Part shown: positions 10,860 through 21,518 of the stretch, one piece after another | Numbering within the stretch: the first letter of the stretch is position 1 | How the letters are laid out: each line of letters starts with the position of its first letter | From: Misgurnus anguillicaudatus | Taxonomy: Eukaryota; Chordata; Actinopteri; Cypriniformes; Cobitidae | Reading direction: 5' to 3' | DNA: 64,000 nucleotides | Assembly (NCBI RefSeq): GCF_027580225.2 | Contig: NC_073356.2 | Coordinates: 4,642,001 to 4,706,000 of the forward strand | Translations under genes and position numbers: made by a program | Notes under the pieces: model-generated | The model's input: only the letters and a program-made list of their open reading frames with translations | Told to the model about the DNA's origin: nothing | Databases searched by the model: none

Positions 10860-11240
10860 TTATCCTTTGGTTTCCATGTTGGTACGTGTTACCCTGAAGA
10901 GCAATCTCTGTGCCGGTGAACCCAGTATTGTATCTCGGGGAATGTTTTGAATGTTCAACAAGTTCAGAAACAGGTCTGTCCCATCCCTCTTGGTGGTTTC
11001 AAGCAGACGCTTTGCACTGTGAACAGCTCTTTCAGTGAGACCGTTCGCTTGGGGAAACTCAGGACTGCTAGTAACGTGACAGAAATCCCATGAATTTGCG
11101 AAGTCTCTGAAGACCTGACTCGAGAACTGGGTGCCGTTATCAGTGATTAGCTTCTGGGGAATGCCGTGCACAGAAAAGTGTCTCTTTAGTTTGTTGACAA
11201 CATTTTGTGAAGACAAGTTGTTTAGCACATCCATCCCAAA
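10860..11240 (-). pseudogene. Gypsy-1 integrase core
   Basis: A minus-strand ORF with the integrase second aspartate and glutamate region: HGIPQKLITDNGTQFSS (D), then FPQANGLTERAVHSAK (E). It inserts retrotransposon cDNA into the host genome. The first catalytic aspartate (AADIFDW) lies in the upstream ORF. An in-frame TAA at 11241-11243 separates the two halves; both are in the same reading frame, so this is a single nonsense change. Confidence 0.8.
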
Positions 11241-13139
11241 TTACCCAGATAATGAATCGACTAGCACTAAGTACTGTTGAGCTTTCCAGTCAAATATGTC
11301 AGCGGCAACTACAGACCAAGGCAGTTCTGGAAGCTCATGTAGGTGCAGTGGCTCCTTTTGCTGATGAGGTTTCAAAGCATTACAAATGCTGCAAGACTGC
11401 ACAAAGCTGTCAATGTCCTGCATCATAGCCGTCCAGTAAACAGCATTGCGCGCTCTCCGTTTAGTTGCTTCGGCTCCTGCATGGCCTCTGTGCAAAATCT
11501 GTAGATATTCATTCTGTAGGCTGTGAGGAATTACTACTCTTTTTCCTTTCATGATGACGCCATCCTCAGTAGTGAGCTCATCTCTAAAAGGAAAGTAGGT
11601 CTTCAGTGGCACAGGTACACTCTGGATTTTCTTTGGCCAGCCTTGTCTGATGGTGTTATACAGATTTTGCAAAACACTATCATTCTCAGTGTGTTCTCTT
11701 AACTCATGCAGTCGTTTGACCGAAATCATTTGGACAGCCATCACCTCAAAATCATCCTCGTCATTGAGATCTTTTGATGTTGCTTTAATGGAAGCATGTG
11801 ACAGTGTGTCAGCAAGATAGAGCAGCTTACCTTTTTTATAGGTAAGAGTCAAGTTGAACTTGTGCAGCTTCATCATCATTAGCTGAAGTCGTGCTGGAGC
11901 AGTGTGTAGAGGTTTGTTCAAAATTGTGACAAGGGGCTGATGGTCAGTTTCTACCAGGACAGATTTTCCATAGATATAGTCATAAAACTTCTCACAGGCA
12001 AAGACCACTGCCAGCAGCTCCTTTTCAATTTGAGCATATCTCATCTCCATTTCAGTGAGAGTGCGTGAGGCATAGCTGATCGGCTCACCATTCTGTAGGC
12101 ATGCTGCACCCAATCCATACTGTGAAGCATCACACGTGATGGTCACAGGTTTGCTTACATCAAAGTACTTAAGCACTGGTGGGAACTTGATGCACTTTTT
12201 TAGCATGCCAAATGCTTCCTGTTGTTGCTGTGACCAACACCAAGCTACATCCTTTTGAAGCAACTGTCGAAGCGGTGCTGCTAACTCACTGAAGTTTGGG
12301 ATGAATTTTCCAAGGTAGTTAGCCATGCCCAGGAAACGTTGCAAAGCAGCTTTGTCATTTGGCGGTGGCATCTCAGTAATGGCCTGTATCTTGGCTGAGT
12401 CTGGTTTTAACCCATGTTCTGTGAATAGATGGCCCACATAGCTTACTTCCTTTAGCCTGAACTTGCATTTCTGCTGGTTTAGTTTCAGATTCAATTGCCG
12501 TGCTCTATTAAGAACCTTTCTTAAGTTCTCATCATGTTCCTTCTCCCCTTTACCTCCAACAATGATGTCATCCACAATTATGGTGCATGGAAGGCCCATG
12601 AATATCTGCTCCATTGCGCGTTGAAACACTTCTGATGCTGAATTTATGCCAAAAGGCATGCGCAAAAAACAATATCTGCCAAAATGTGTTGCAAAAGTGG
12701 TGCATAGGGATGATGAGAAGACACTGGCATTGAACATTTGCGATGCTACTTCCTCTACTGTGCGCATAGGATGGTGAGGGCGCATAAGAGCTTCATTAAG
12801 ATCCCTTGGATCGATGCACAGGTGGATCTTATCAGTGTTTTTCTTATGTGTGGTGACCATTGTGGACATCCACTCTGTGGGCTCTGAAATGGGTGTTATG
12901 ACTCCTAGTTTTACCATGTGTTTTAGTTCGTCTTCCACTTTGTCACACATTGTCACAGGTATTCGGCAAGAGGGGCGGACCACTGGAGTGATGTCTGTGT
13001 TTATCTTCATTGAATATGTCACAGGTAAGGTGCCTAACTTGTCATCAAATAGGTCTGCATACTCTGTGTGTATTTTGTGTGACAGGTTTTCTTCTTTGTT
13101 GAGATCCATTCCATGTACTTCTTCTTTAAGAGATATCAT
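11241..13139 (-). pseudogene. Gypsy-1 RT - RNase H - integrase N-terminus
   Basis: A 632-residue minus-strand ORF, the longest in the window. In order: RT fingers (TEWMSTMVTTHKKNTDKIHL), LRMPFGINSASEVFQRAM, the active-site motif IIVDDIIVGG, the RNase H domain with TCDASQYGLGA, EKELLAVVF and TDHQPLV, and the integrase HHCC zinc finger (HRGHAGAEA..CSICNAL). The segment between VASQMFNASVFS and LCTTFATHFGRY is about 16-17 residues shorter than usual. It lacks the RT motif A that carries the first catalytic aspartate, so the protein could not polymerise DNA although the frame stays open. Confidence 0.9.
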
Positions 13140-13291
13140 AAGTTCATTTTTAAACAGTCTGGCAGGCCCAGCAATGATTTGACATTTTTATCAACCACAT
13201 GAAATTGCAACAGGCATGATTCTCGTTTTGCCAGTTAAACATTGCAGCATCACAGTTCCTTTTGTTTGAATTTCTGTGCCTCCGTAAGCCA

Positions 13292-14013
13292 CTAACGTTG
13301 CTTCGAGTTCTCTTGTATTCTCTCATCTGTTTTCACAGCTTTGTACGTTTCTGTCGAAAGGACATTACATTTTGCTCCTGTGTCAATTTTAAGCTCAAGG
13401 GGCTTGCCATTTACTGTCAGGCTGCAATGTATTTCTTGTTTGTTAATTCCACTATGGTGATTTACTGCATCAATTTCACTAGCACAAAGACACAGTCCAT
13501 CAATATGAAATGACTCTTCACTACTGTCTGTGTTTGCATCAGTGATCTGATTGATTGATTTGAAATTATCTTTTGATGCAGACTTGCACTGGTGCTTGAA
13601 ATGATTGAACTTTTTACAACGGTGACATTGTTGTCCGAAAGCTTTGCATTGATCACGCTTTGCTGGATGGTTTCCACCACAGTTTTTACAGTTGACAATA
13701 TTCTTTGTCCCACTCGCATATTTCTGCTGCAGTTGCTGCCGGTAAATCGCTGCTTTTCTTCCCTTTGCGTTATAGTGTACTGCATCAACGCACGTCAGCG
13801 TGCCGCGCGGTGCAGCCAGCACTTTTGTATGCTGCTCAGTTAATTCCCTGATTTGGCATATTTTAATCGCTTTTGCGAGAGTTCAATCACTTTCTCTGAG
13901 CAACACTCTTCTCACACTATCATTGTCTATGCCACAGACAAGTCTGTATCTGATTAATTCGTCTGTGAGTGCACCAAAGTTACACGTTTTTGCTTTGTTT
14001 CTGAGTGTACTCA
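13292..14013 (-). pseudogene. Gypsy-1 gag C-terminus, nucleocapsid and protease
   Basis: The minus-strand segment starts abruptly at the LTR remnant and encodes the end of a gag capsid (ALTDELIRYRLVCGI), an in-frame TGA at 13883-13885, two zinc-knuckle-like motifs (CKNCGGNHPAKRDQC and CHRCKKFNHFKHQC) and an aspartic protease active site (LKIDTGAKCNVLS). The protease ends early in a frameshift before RT. The N-terminal half of gag is missing because the 5' LTR is fused directly to it. Confidence 0.8.
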
Positions 14014-14098
14014 ATTCAACCACAAGGGGGGACTACAACACAGGATAAAGGCTATATATATATGAACATATCTGCATTAACTGGATTGCACATTATCA
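14014..14098 (-). repeat. Gypsy-1 5' LTR remnant
   Basis: 85 bp matching the outer part of the 3' LTR. At 14014 LTR identity stops and gag sequence starts at once, so the rest of the LTR, the primer binding site and the gag start are deleted. Confidence 0.7.
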
Positions 14099-14533
14099 GT
14101 TTAAAACGTAATCAAGATGGTGCAAAATCGTGTAAAATAAATTAATGTACTTTGTAATATTGTTAAAAATTTCGTGAAGCAAATTTAAATTAAAATATTT
14201 AAATACTAATATAATTATAATGTCTTCATGATTCATGAATGTATGGTGTCATATGCTGCTGTGAATGTAGCGTTGCCTGCTTTTTATTGGCTGATTCAGA
14301 GGTTAAGGGCGGCCATTTTAGGTTGAAATCATTGTAGTCCTCAGTTTGCAGCACTTAAGACAGCACTTAAGAATGAGCCTTACACTTTACTGAGAGTTGC
14401 TTTCAGCCTCTTTATAAACGTCTCCTTATCTCAGACAGGTCCTACTCCTTACTAAGAATTTTTTGACACTTAAGTCATAGCTTAAGACTATTCTTAAGAG
14501 CATTTCTGAGATGTTTTATACATACGGGCCCTG

Positions 14534-15280
14534 ATCTTTAAAAAATTAATGGTTCAGCCCGAGTGTAAAAAGCTAGGTGATACACAAAAATAATAATTAT
14601 ACACAGTACACACACATTTATTATGTAAATCTGTAACAGGTCGGAGAGGACCACAGATGTCGTGAGTCACGCCCACTTCCTAGTTTCCACCTCGAGGAGG
14701 TCCCAAGAACACCCCAATGACCAAACACACGAGAAGAGGTAAGTATACTTAACAAACTTTATTTAAATTATTTAAAATGTAAAAAGGGGAGAGGAAGGGG
14801 AGCTAAAAACAAACTCTCGGACAGGAGAGTATGGTCCAGGGATGCTGGTGTCTCGTCACGGGAGCGCTCGGGTAAGCCTCCTTGATCAATGCGTTTTCTT
14901 CCCACGTGACTTTCGTCCAATGTTTCCAGCGTAACACTGCTTTTTGTTTTGTAGAAGGACTGGCCGTGGCGCCTTTCTGTCGTCCTGAGGCAAAAAGAGA
15001 GACACGGTAAGTGACACGTGAACTGAGGTAAGTACCTTATCCTGCCGGGTCCGCTTCGGGGGTGGCTGGAGCCTCTACGGCCAGCTAGACGTCCTTCGGG
15101 ACACAGAGATTGATTTATGGTCGGTTCCTGGTGTATATGCGGAAAGGTAAGTAGTTCCTTGCCGTAGAGATGCCAATCAGTGTCCCAGGTACGTGGTTGG
15201 GCGGTGCTGGGATGGATACCCAGAGATGACTCTACCTTCCCAGGTAGGCGTTCACACTGGACACCTGGAGCTTTCCTCTA
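14534..15280. other. Non-coding stretch before the minisatellite
   Basis: The first 30 bases may be the displaced part of the LINE endonuclease. Beyond that I see GC-richer sequence with several isolated GGTAAGT words (for example 15148-15152 and 15002-15006 as GGTAAGT) that look like diverged precursors of the array units. No gene is supported. Confidence 0.4.
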
Positions 15281-15289
15281 GACGTACAA

Positions 15290-15840
15290 AGAAGGGTTCA
15301 CAAATGAGTGGCTCTTTGCTTTAGGGACTTACAAATGCGTGTTCACCAGTAAGTGGCTCTCTGCTTTAGACATACAAGGGCGTACTCAGGTAAGTGGTTC
15401 CTAGCGTTAGGGGCATACAAGTACGTATCCACAGGTCGGGGTCCCTATGCTTTGGACATACAAGGGTGTACTCAGGTAAGTGGTTCTTAATGTTGGGGCA
15501 TACAGGTACGTATCCACAGGTAGGTGGCTCTCTACTTTGGGCATACAAGGGCGTACTCTAGTAAGTGGTTCTTAATGTTGGGGGCATACAAGGGCGTACC
15601 CAGGTAAGTGGTTCTCAACGTTGGGGCATACAAGGGCGTACTCAAGTAAGTGGTTCTTACTGTTGGGGCATACAGGTACGTATCCACAGGTCGGGGTCCC
15701 TATGCTTCGGACATACAAGGGTGTACTCAGGTAAGTGGTTCTTAACGTTGGGGCATACAGGTACGTACTCAGGTAAGTGGTTCTCGACGTTGGGGGCATA
15801 CAAGGGCATACTCAAGCAAGTGGTTCTTAGCTTTAACTGT
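15290..15840. repeat. Minisatellite, 42-43 bp unit, about 12-13 copies
   Basis: Units start TACAAGGGCGTACTCAGGTA and continue with AGTGGTTCTTAACGTTGGGGCA. I count twelve clear units of 41-43 bp plus a degraded one at the left edge. Variants alternate: units beginning TACAGGTACGTATCCACAGG with CGGGGTCCCTATGCTT occur twice, six units apart, each followed by a near-identical partner, which indicates a higher-order period of about 255 bp. ORFs on both strands through it are repeat artefacts. Confidence 0.95.
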
Positions 15841-16087
15841 ACTGATACAAGGACACAGAAAGTATTCAACTCACGGTCTCTTTTAAGGGATGGGCGACAG
15901 GCCTCGGCGGGACTGGAGAGGATGTACTATACTTAGGACCTCTTCAATGGGGCAGGCTTCCCGGGCCACATCCACTTGCTCGCCTTTAACCGTTTACAAC
16001 TCTCACACGACGATTCCCAGCCTTTGGCGTGACACGGCAAAGCTAGCAGTACACAGACTCACAGCGATACTTTACAATGCATACACT
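15841..16087. other. Non-coding stretch, no gene supported
   Basis: Unique-looking sequence between the minisatellite and a LINE fragment. Nothing recognised. Confidence 0.4.
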
Positions 16088-16897
16088 TCAGTAAACTCGG
16101 GAAGAAAGAGATACACCACCTAGAAGTATCGTGTATGACACAAGGCAATGGTCTGAAACTGCATGGCTCTGGGGTGATATTTCGATGTCATTAATATTGA
16201 GTCCGAGTGACAGAATTAAGTCTAATATGTGCTTACGAGTATGCGTGGGCCCTGACACGTTTTGTCTAATCCCGGGAGAATGTAGAACATCCATAAACGC
16301 ACGTCCTAATGCATCTTTTGGGTTATCCACATGGATAGTAAAATCACCAACGATAAGAGCTTTATCTACAGTGACTGTAAGCTCAGACAGGAAATCTGCT
16401 ATTTCTTTAAGAAAATCTGTGTGGTGGCCCGGAGGCCTGTAGATGGTAGCTAAAACTAACGAAAGCTGTTTGTTGTTACGATCATTTACTTACATATTTA
16501 ACAGTATTATTTCAAATGAATTAAATTTTAATTCGGATTTATGGTTTACTTTAAATGTTTTGTTGTATATTGTAGCTACACCACCCCCTCTCCCGTTTAA
16601 ATGAGGTACGTGTTTATAGTAATAGTCTTGTGGGGTGGATTCGTTTAAACTGATGTAGTCATCTGCTTTAAACCAGGTCTCTGTTAAACAGAGCACATCT
16701 AAGTTTTGGTCTGTAATTATTTCATTGACAATAGGTTCTTTATTGGTAACCGATCTAATGTTAAGAAGGCCAAATTTTAACATTTGAGTTTCATCTGTTA
16801 ATGTATTGTGTTCTAATTTTATGTTAATAAGATTTGTACGAGACGAGGTAAACGGTGCTCTGTATTTTTTTGTTTGAGGAACAGACACAGTCGAGAT
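16088..16897 (-). pseudogene. LINE endonuclease fragment, L2 type
   Basis: Minus-strand frames 16909-16490 and 16330-16088 carry an L2-like endonuclease domain: FGLLNIRSVTNK at its start, LCLTETWF (catalytic glutamate), NGRGGGVATIYN, then after a frameshift SGPTHTRKHILDLIL and AVSDHCLVSY. Same class as the fragment at 9182 but a different copy. The first residues of the upstream ORF come from the hAT element that interrupts the LINE at 16898. Confidence 0.75.
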
Positions 16898-17868
16898 TAG
16901 GCCTGGCAAACTCGATTCCTTTTAAGGATCCGGGTTACTGTGAGTCACTCACTAAAGTGATCTAGGTTGTGTGAGTCACTTGAGTCATTTGAGTCAGTAT
17001 TGCTAAATTGCCAAGGAAACTCAGTACAGACCCACTTGTAACCGGCTGATCCACGCGACTCGAGATTCTCAGAGCAGGAACATTGCAGACTCGCAGACCA
17101 TGGGACTCATGAGACTTCACTCGCTCTACAGATCCACTAACCGGCTACGGCTGATCCGCGCGAATCAGCCAGTTAGTGGATCTATAGAGCGACTGAAGTC
17201 TCCTCAAAAGCAAATCCACAACAAAAGCCTTTCAATTCTGAAAAACATGCTTATAGGTTTTAGATTTGGTGTGTATTGTCGACCATTTAAAAAAAATAGG
17301 CCTAATAATAATATCAAAATAATATAGAGAAAATGTAGAAAAAACTGTGTCCTGATTATGTAGCTCCCGAGCCGGAGAGTCTCGAGTCTGCAATGTTTCC
17401 GGCGGATCTGCGAATCTGCAGTGCTTCCGGCTCTGATTCGAGAGACAGTTCGCGGGATCAGCGGATACGGATCAGTCGGTTATGAGTTGAGAGATTCTCG
17501 AGTCACATCAGATCCGCATGTCTATCGAGTCCGCATTGTTTCCGGCTCCGAGTGAGAATCTCAGGTCAGTTCGCGGCTCGCGCGGATCATCAGGTTTCTC
17601 GAGTTTGCAATTTCCCCGGCTCTGAGTGACAATCTTGGGTCAGTTCTCGCGCAGATCAGCCGGTTACGAGTGGATCTGTAGAGCGAGCGAAGTCTCATTA
17701 ATAATGTTGAAAGAGGTTTGTGTGTGTGGTGGCGCTGTTTATGGTTTTACATTGAATTGTAGTAGGACTCAACTGATCCGGGTTAATGATACTAGAGACT
17801 CGCGACTCATGAGTTAATTTAAAGATCCGGGTGAAAGATCCGAGTGAGTCACGACTCAAACAGGTCTA
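16898..17868. mobile_element. hAT MITE with exact 8-bp target duplication
   Basis: GTCGAGAT occurs at 16890-16897 and 17869-17876. The element begins TAGGCCTGGCAAACTCG and ends with the complement of TAGACCTGTTTGAGTCG. Eight-bp duplications are the hAT signature. The 971-bp body has no transposase. It is packed with GAGTC/GACTC, GATCCG and CCGGCT words and holds a 31-bp inverted repeat with two mismatches (17111-17141 against 17172-17202). It inserted into LINE sequence. Confidence 0.85.
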
Positions 17869-17879
17869 GTCGAGATGTG

Positions 17880-19590
17880 TTGATACTCTTGTAAACCTTG
17901 TTAAGAGTAAACCTTGTTCTTTAAACTGATTAACAGTAAGAATTCCATTGTCGTACCAAGTCTGATTAAATATAGATTTTTTTGTACAGGATATCTTTGA
18001 TATTCCATAAAGTATCGACGCGGAGAAAAGTTATGTTTATAGATTAATTGCCAAGCCAGCAATGCCTGCTTGTGAAAGTTTGCCAATTTAACTGGGATTT
18101 TGTCAACCAAAAAGTTACATTTTAAAAGAAAATTAATGCCACCAAAAGAATTAAATATGTAATTAGGGAAAATATTCCAAATACTGTCTTTATTTTTAAT
18201 AAATTCAATTATCCATTTTATCTTAAACACGTTATTAAGATCTGTAAAATGTAAGACTTCAAGGCCACCAAAAGCTCTATTTTTATTTAGAATATCTTTC
18301 CTTAAATAGTGTATTTTCTTCCTCCAAATAAAATCACAAAGAATCTTATCCAATTCCTTGACAACAATGTTTGGAACATCTGCTGACATTGATATATAAA
18401 CAGACCTTGAAATCCCTTCTGCTTTTGAAAGCAGAACACGTCCATTTAGGGGCAGATCTTGCATAAGCCACATATTAAATTGATTTTTAATTTTCTCTAT
18501 AATAGGCTCAAAATTTAACTTGCTTCTTTGATTCAAATTTTTACATACCATTATCCCAAGGTATCTTTAAGAGAACACAAAATGGTCTTATTCTTTTCAT
18601 CACTAATCCAGAGATACCAAAAAATGTTTCAATACAATTAATAACTTCACCCAAATCATCACTATTTTTGATAAAAATTGTGGTATCATCTGCAAATTGA
18701 CTAAGTTTAATCTCTTTCCCAAACCCTGATATTCCTTGAAAACTTGCTTTTTTGATATGTGGAGCCATGACCTGAGTAACCAATATAAAGAGAAAAGGTG
18801 TTATAGGACATCCTTGTCTTATCCCACGGCCTATATCAAATCTTTGCCAAGTACCGTGATACAGCTGGACTGAACTATTACAACCATTATAAAGTGTACG
18901 AATTGCTTTTTGAAAAAAAAATGCCAAAACCAAAAAAGTCAACAACTTTAAACATAAACGAATGTTCAATAGTATTAAACGCTTTATAGAAATCAATGAA
19001 TAATATAAAAGAATCATCTGGAATAAGGTATTCATAATCAATTACATCTAAAATTAATCTAATGTTATTTCTAATATAACGTCCTTTCAGTCATATAACG
19101 TGCTTTTCGTCAATTATTGTATTCAGATATTTCTTAAGACGTTTTGCAAAGATTAAAGAAAAAAAATTGGTATCATTGTTTAACAAACTAATTGGTCTCC
19201 AATTTTCTAAGAATAGTTTATCTTTGTTAGACTTTGGTATAAGTGTAATTACCCCTTGTTGTGATGATGCAGGCATATGACCTGCTTCTTTAAAAACAGC
19301 AAGTAAAAAGGTGCAAGGTCATTACAAAACTTTTTTAATCAATCCATCATTTACAGGAGCCTTGTTGTCTTCAAGATTATTTATACAATTAGTAATTTCC
19401 TCAATATTTAAGTCTTTATCACATAATTGTTTGTAATCTGATGAAATTGTATTAATGCGGGTGGACACATTATTAAGAAAAAAATCTTTTAGTTGATTAT
19501 TTGAACTATACAATTTACTATAAAATTGATGAACAAAACAAGAAATATCCCTGGGATTATCATGAATAAATCCATTAATTATTAATTTGT
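17880..19590 (-). pseudogene. L1/Tx1-like LINE ORF2 fragment with reverse transcriptase
   Basis: Minus-strand frames 19513-19322, 19276-19091, 19041-18541 and 18551-17901 give, in order: NNLEDNKAPVNDGL, VITLIPKSNKDK and ENWRPISLLN (RT motifs 1-2), FDIGRGIRQGCPITPFLFIL (motif B), SQFADDTTIFIKN (catalytic FADD), and the thumb/connection region (NGRVLLSKAEGISRSVY, WRKKIHYLRKDI). Several frameshifts are present. The 3' end of ORF2 is absent: the sequence stops near 17890 where L2-type sequence begins. It is the same superfamily as the C-terminal fragment at 290-1315. Confidence 0.85.
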
Positions 19591-20349
19591 TTACAGATGT
19601 TATTTCTCCATTTCTTTTTTCTAAACCAAAAAAAATTCAGTGCTTGTCATATTTTGGATCTTTTAACAAGTGATGGATATTATTTCATTAATTATTTTCA
19701 TTTTTTCGGCGGATATATGAATCAATTTGCTCCACGGATGCAGAGCGGATGCAGCGCGAGGCCACGGCGGGTCCGCGATCCGCCTTCATTGCGGATCTGT
19801 CACTGCGCGCAAGTGGACGCCGACACGGGTCCGTTTCACAGGTCCGTTCCGAAAGCCGCAATACCTCCGCGGCTGATCCGCCACGGAGTCCTTTTGATGT
19901 GTGGGTTGTTATACGTCACGCCGCAAATGAGATGAGAGAGGAGAGAAACGATCGGGTCTGATTGGTGAATGAATAGGCTTTGGTTTTACACTGGTTGAGT
20001 GTGTGTTAGCAAGTTTGACTGGTATTGTAGCATCTTGGATTGTAATGTAAATATGTGAACACGTGAATGCAGCATCTGAATACAGGTAAATACTGTATAT
20101 GCATGTGAATTGCCATCATTTTGCAGCCCTAATTTAAATTATCAAATACTCTTATTTCTATCTACAACATGATCCTTCTCAGTCAATCTTAAAGATATCA
20201 AGATTATATTTACTTTATATTAACATTATATTATTTAGGATGCTGTTATGTAGAAAACTGTAAATCACAGGATTTTCACAAGAAGGGTCTCACATCTGTT
20301 TTAAGAAAAAATGTTTAGTCAAATATCAGTATTTTACTATTTACCTTTA
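19591..20349. other. Non-coding stretch with GC-rich block
   Basis: Between about 19700 and 19960 the sequence is GC-rich with CCGCGGC/GCGGATC words. Two overlapping short ORFs here (19597-19935 and 19749-19961) are proline/arginine-rich with no domain. This may be part of a MITE related in word use to the hAT at 16898, but ends were not found. Confidence 0.35.
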
Positions 20350-20712
20350 TTAAAGGGATACCTTACCCCCAAAATTAAAATTCTCTCATCTTTTAATCTA
20401 ATCTAGCTACGAACCTGTATTATTTTATTTGTACTAATAAACACAAAGGAAGATATTTTGAGGAATGTTGATAATCAAACTGTCCATGAGCCACACTGAC
20501 TTCTATGGTATTCTTTATTTCTACAAAGCAAAAAATGCAAACGAACTGCTGCATGGGATGTAAAATGCTCTTCTCAGTGCTCTTTGGATGCAAGGGATAA
20601 TTCTAATCAGTATATAAGAAATCTCAGAGGCACTCGAATAATGTAGAAATAGTTAAAAAGCCTTTATTTCACATGGCTTAATCTTTAAAAACAGTGAAAT
20701 AAAGGCTTTTTA

Positions 20713-21094
20713 TGTTACAATGAAAGATGATTGCAAAGGCAGATGTCACAGGGATAAAGTCTTTAATGAAAAATGTAACAAAGGCAGTCTGTAGATAACA
20801 CACAGCACTGGAATGTAACAAAAAAGAAACTTGACTCCCGATCTGGGAAAACCACACAGAAAAATTCCCTGGAGCTGGCCTGGAGCGCAGCAGTAGATAA
20901 CTCAGGCACGGAGGGTTCTCCTCAGCTTCACATGCAGCGCAGATTGCAATGACACACAGGTGAGAGGGGAGAGAGAGAGAATGATATCTAACTAATAATG
21001 AAGGGGTGTATGCGAGTGAGTGCGTGTGTGTATGTGTGAATGAGTATGTGTATGTGACAAAAAGAGACAGACAGCGAAAACCAGTCTCATGACA
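20713..21094 (-). repeat. Gypsy-2 3' LTR
   Basis: 382 bp, TGTCATGAG..TGTAACA on the minus strand. Compared with the 5' copy it lacks about 185 bp after ..GCAATCTG, so it carries its own internal deletion, but it keeps the 3' portion (including ATTAAAGAC near 20755) that the 5' copy has lost. It starts just after a purine-rich CCCCCTGGGG tract. Confidence 0.8.
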
Positions 21095-21518
21095 GTACCC
21101 CAGGGGGCTGACGTGACCGGTAGAAGTCATCAATAAGCGATCGATCCAGAACGTCCCAGGCCGAAATCCACCGCCACTCCTCTGGACCGTAGCCCTCCCA
21201 GTCAACCGAAAACTGGTGGCCACGGCCCCGAGGACGAACATCAAAAAGTCTGCGGACTCTGTAAATAGAGTCCCCCTCATCAAGGGGAGGAGGGGGAAGG
21301 GGGGACGAGTGGGCACATGAATGACCGGCTTAATACACGACACATGAAAGACTGGGTGAACACGGCGTAACCGACTGAATAGCTTGAGCGTAACAGCGAC
21401 AGGACTAATGACCTTGACAATGGAAAACGGACCAACAAAACGGGGCAATAGTTTGCGAGACGTCTCCTGAATAGAGAGGATATGGGTGGACAACCACACC
21501 CTCTGACCGCAGATATAT
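21095..21518 (-). pseudogene. Gypsy-2 integrase C-terminus and chromodomain
   Basis: The frame 21499-20678 begins LPRFVGPFSIVKVISPVA, RVHPVFHVSCIKPV, the GPY/F-like module that ends chromovirus integrases. In the adjacent frame lies a chromodomain: RRLFDVRPRGRGHQFSVDWE, GYGPEEWRW, WDVLDRSLIDDFY. Chromodomains bind methylated histone tails and direct integration. A frameshift separates the two parts, and the ORF then reads on into the LTR without meaning. Confidence 0.8.

Larger units (their letters stand above)
10051..14098 (-). mobile_element. Gypsy-1: Mag-like Ty3/Gypsy LTR retrotransposon, decayed
   Basis: A minus-strand element with order LTR remnant - gag/NC - protease - RT - RNase H - integrase - LTR. 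Direct repeats at 10154-10236 and 14014-14098 (about 84 bp, few mismatches) are the parts shared by the two LTRs. A 4-bp AGTT at 10047-10050 and 14098-14101 could be the target duplication, although this leaves non-canonical LTR ends. The RT metal-binding motif is VDDI, as in Mag-like fish elements. Several stops, frameshifts and deletions make it non-functional. It sits inside the CAGGGCCCG MITE. Confidence 0.8.
9758..14533. mobile_element. DNA element with CAGGGCCCG ends, split by Gypsy-1
   Basis: The left end reads CAGGGCCCGGTTCCCCGAT and the right end is the complement of CAGGGCCCGTATG. Both subterminal zones are packed with CTTAAG (for example TTCTTAAGTGG near 9886 and several at 14350-14500). 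Without the inserted Gypsy element it is about 0.7 kb with no coding sequence, so it is a MITE. Its left subterminal sequence (GATAATGCTCACTCTTAGC, TCGCTAAGAAGACTC) matches the element at 26611 in style. It interrupts the LINE endonuclease. I did not find a clear target duplication. Confidence 0.6.

Noticed and set aside
10563..10897. + strand ORFs over 10563-10897 and 12814-13182
   Set aside because: Shadows of the Gypsy-1 pol frames on the minus strand.
9750..14541. 8-bp target duplication for the CAGGGCCCG element
   Set aside because: The flanks ATTAAGTC and ATCTTTAA do not match, so I do not assign it to hAT.
15290..15840. CRISPR-like array or coding repeat protein
   Set aside because: Units are contiguous without spacers, lie in a eukaryotic genome, and vary by substitutions. 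ORFs on both strands are by-products of a unit length near a multiple of three.
19597..19961. Arginine/proline-rich ORFs in a GC-rich block
   Set aside because: Two overlapping frames are open at once because of GC content. No domain, no splice context.
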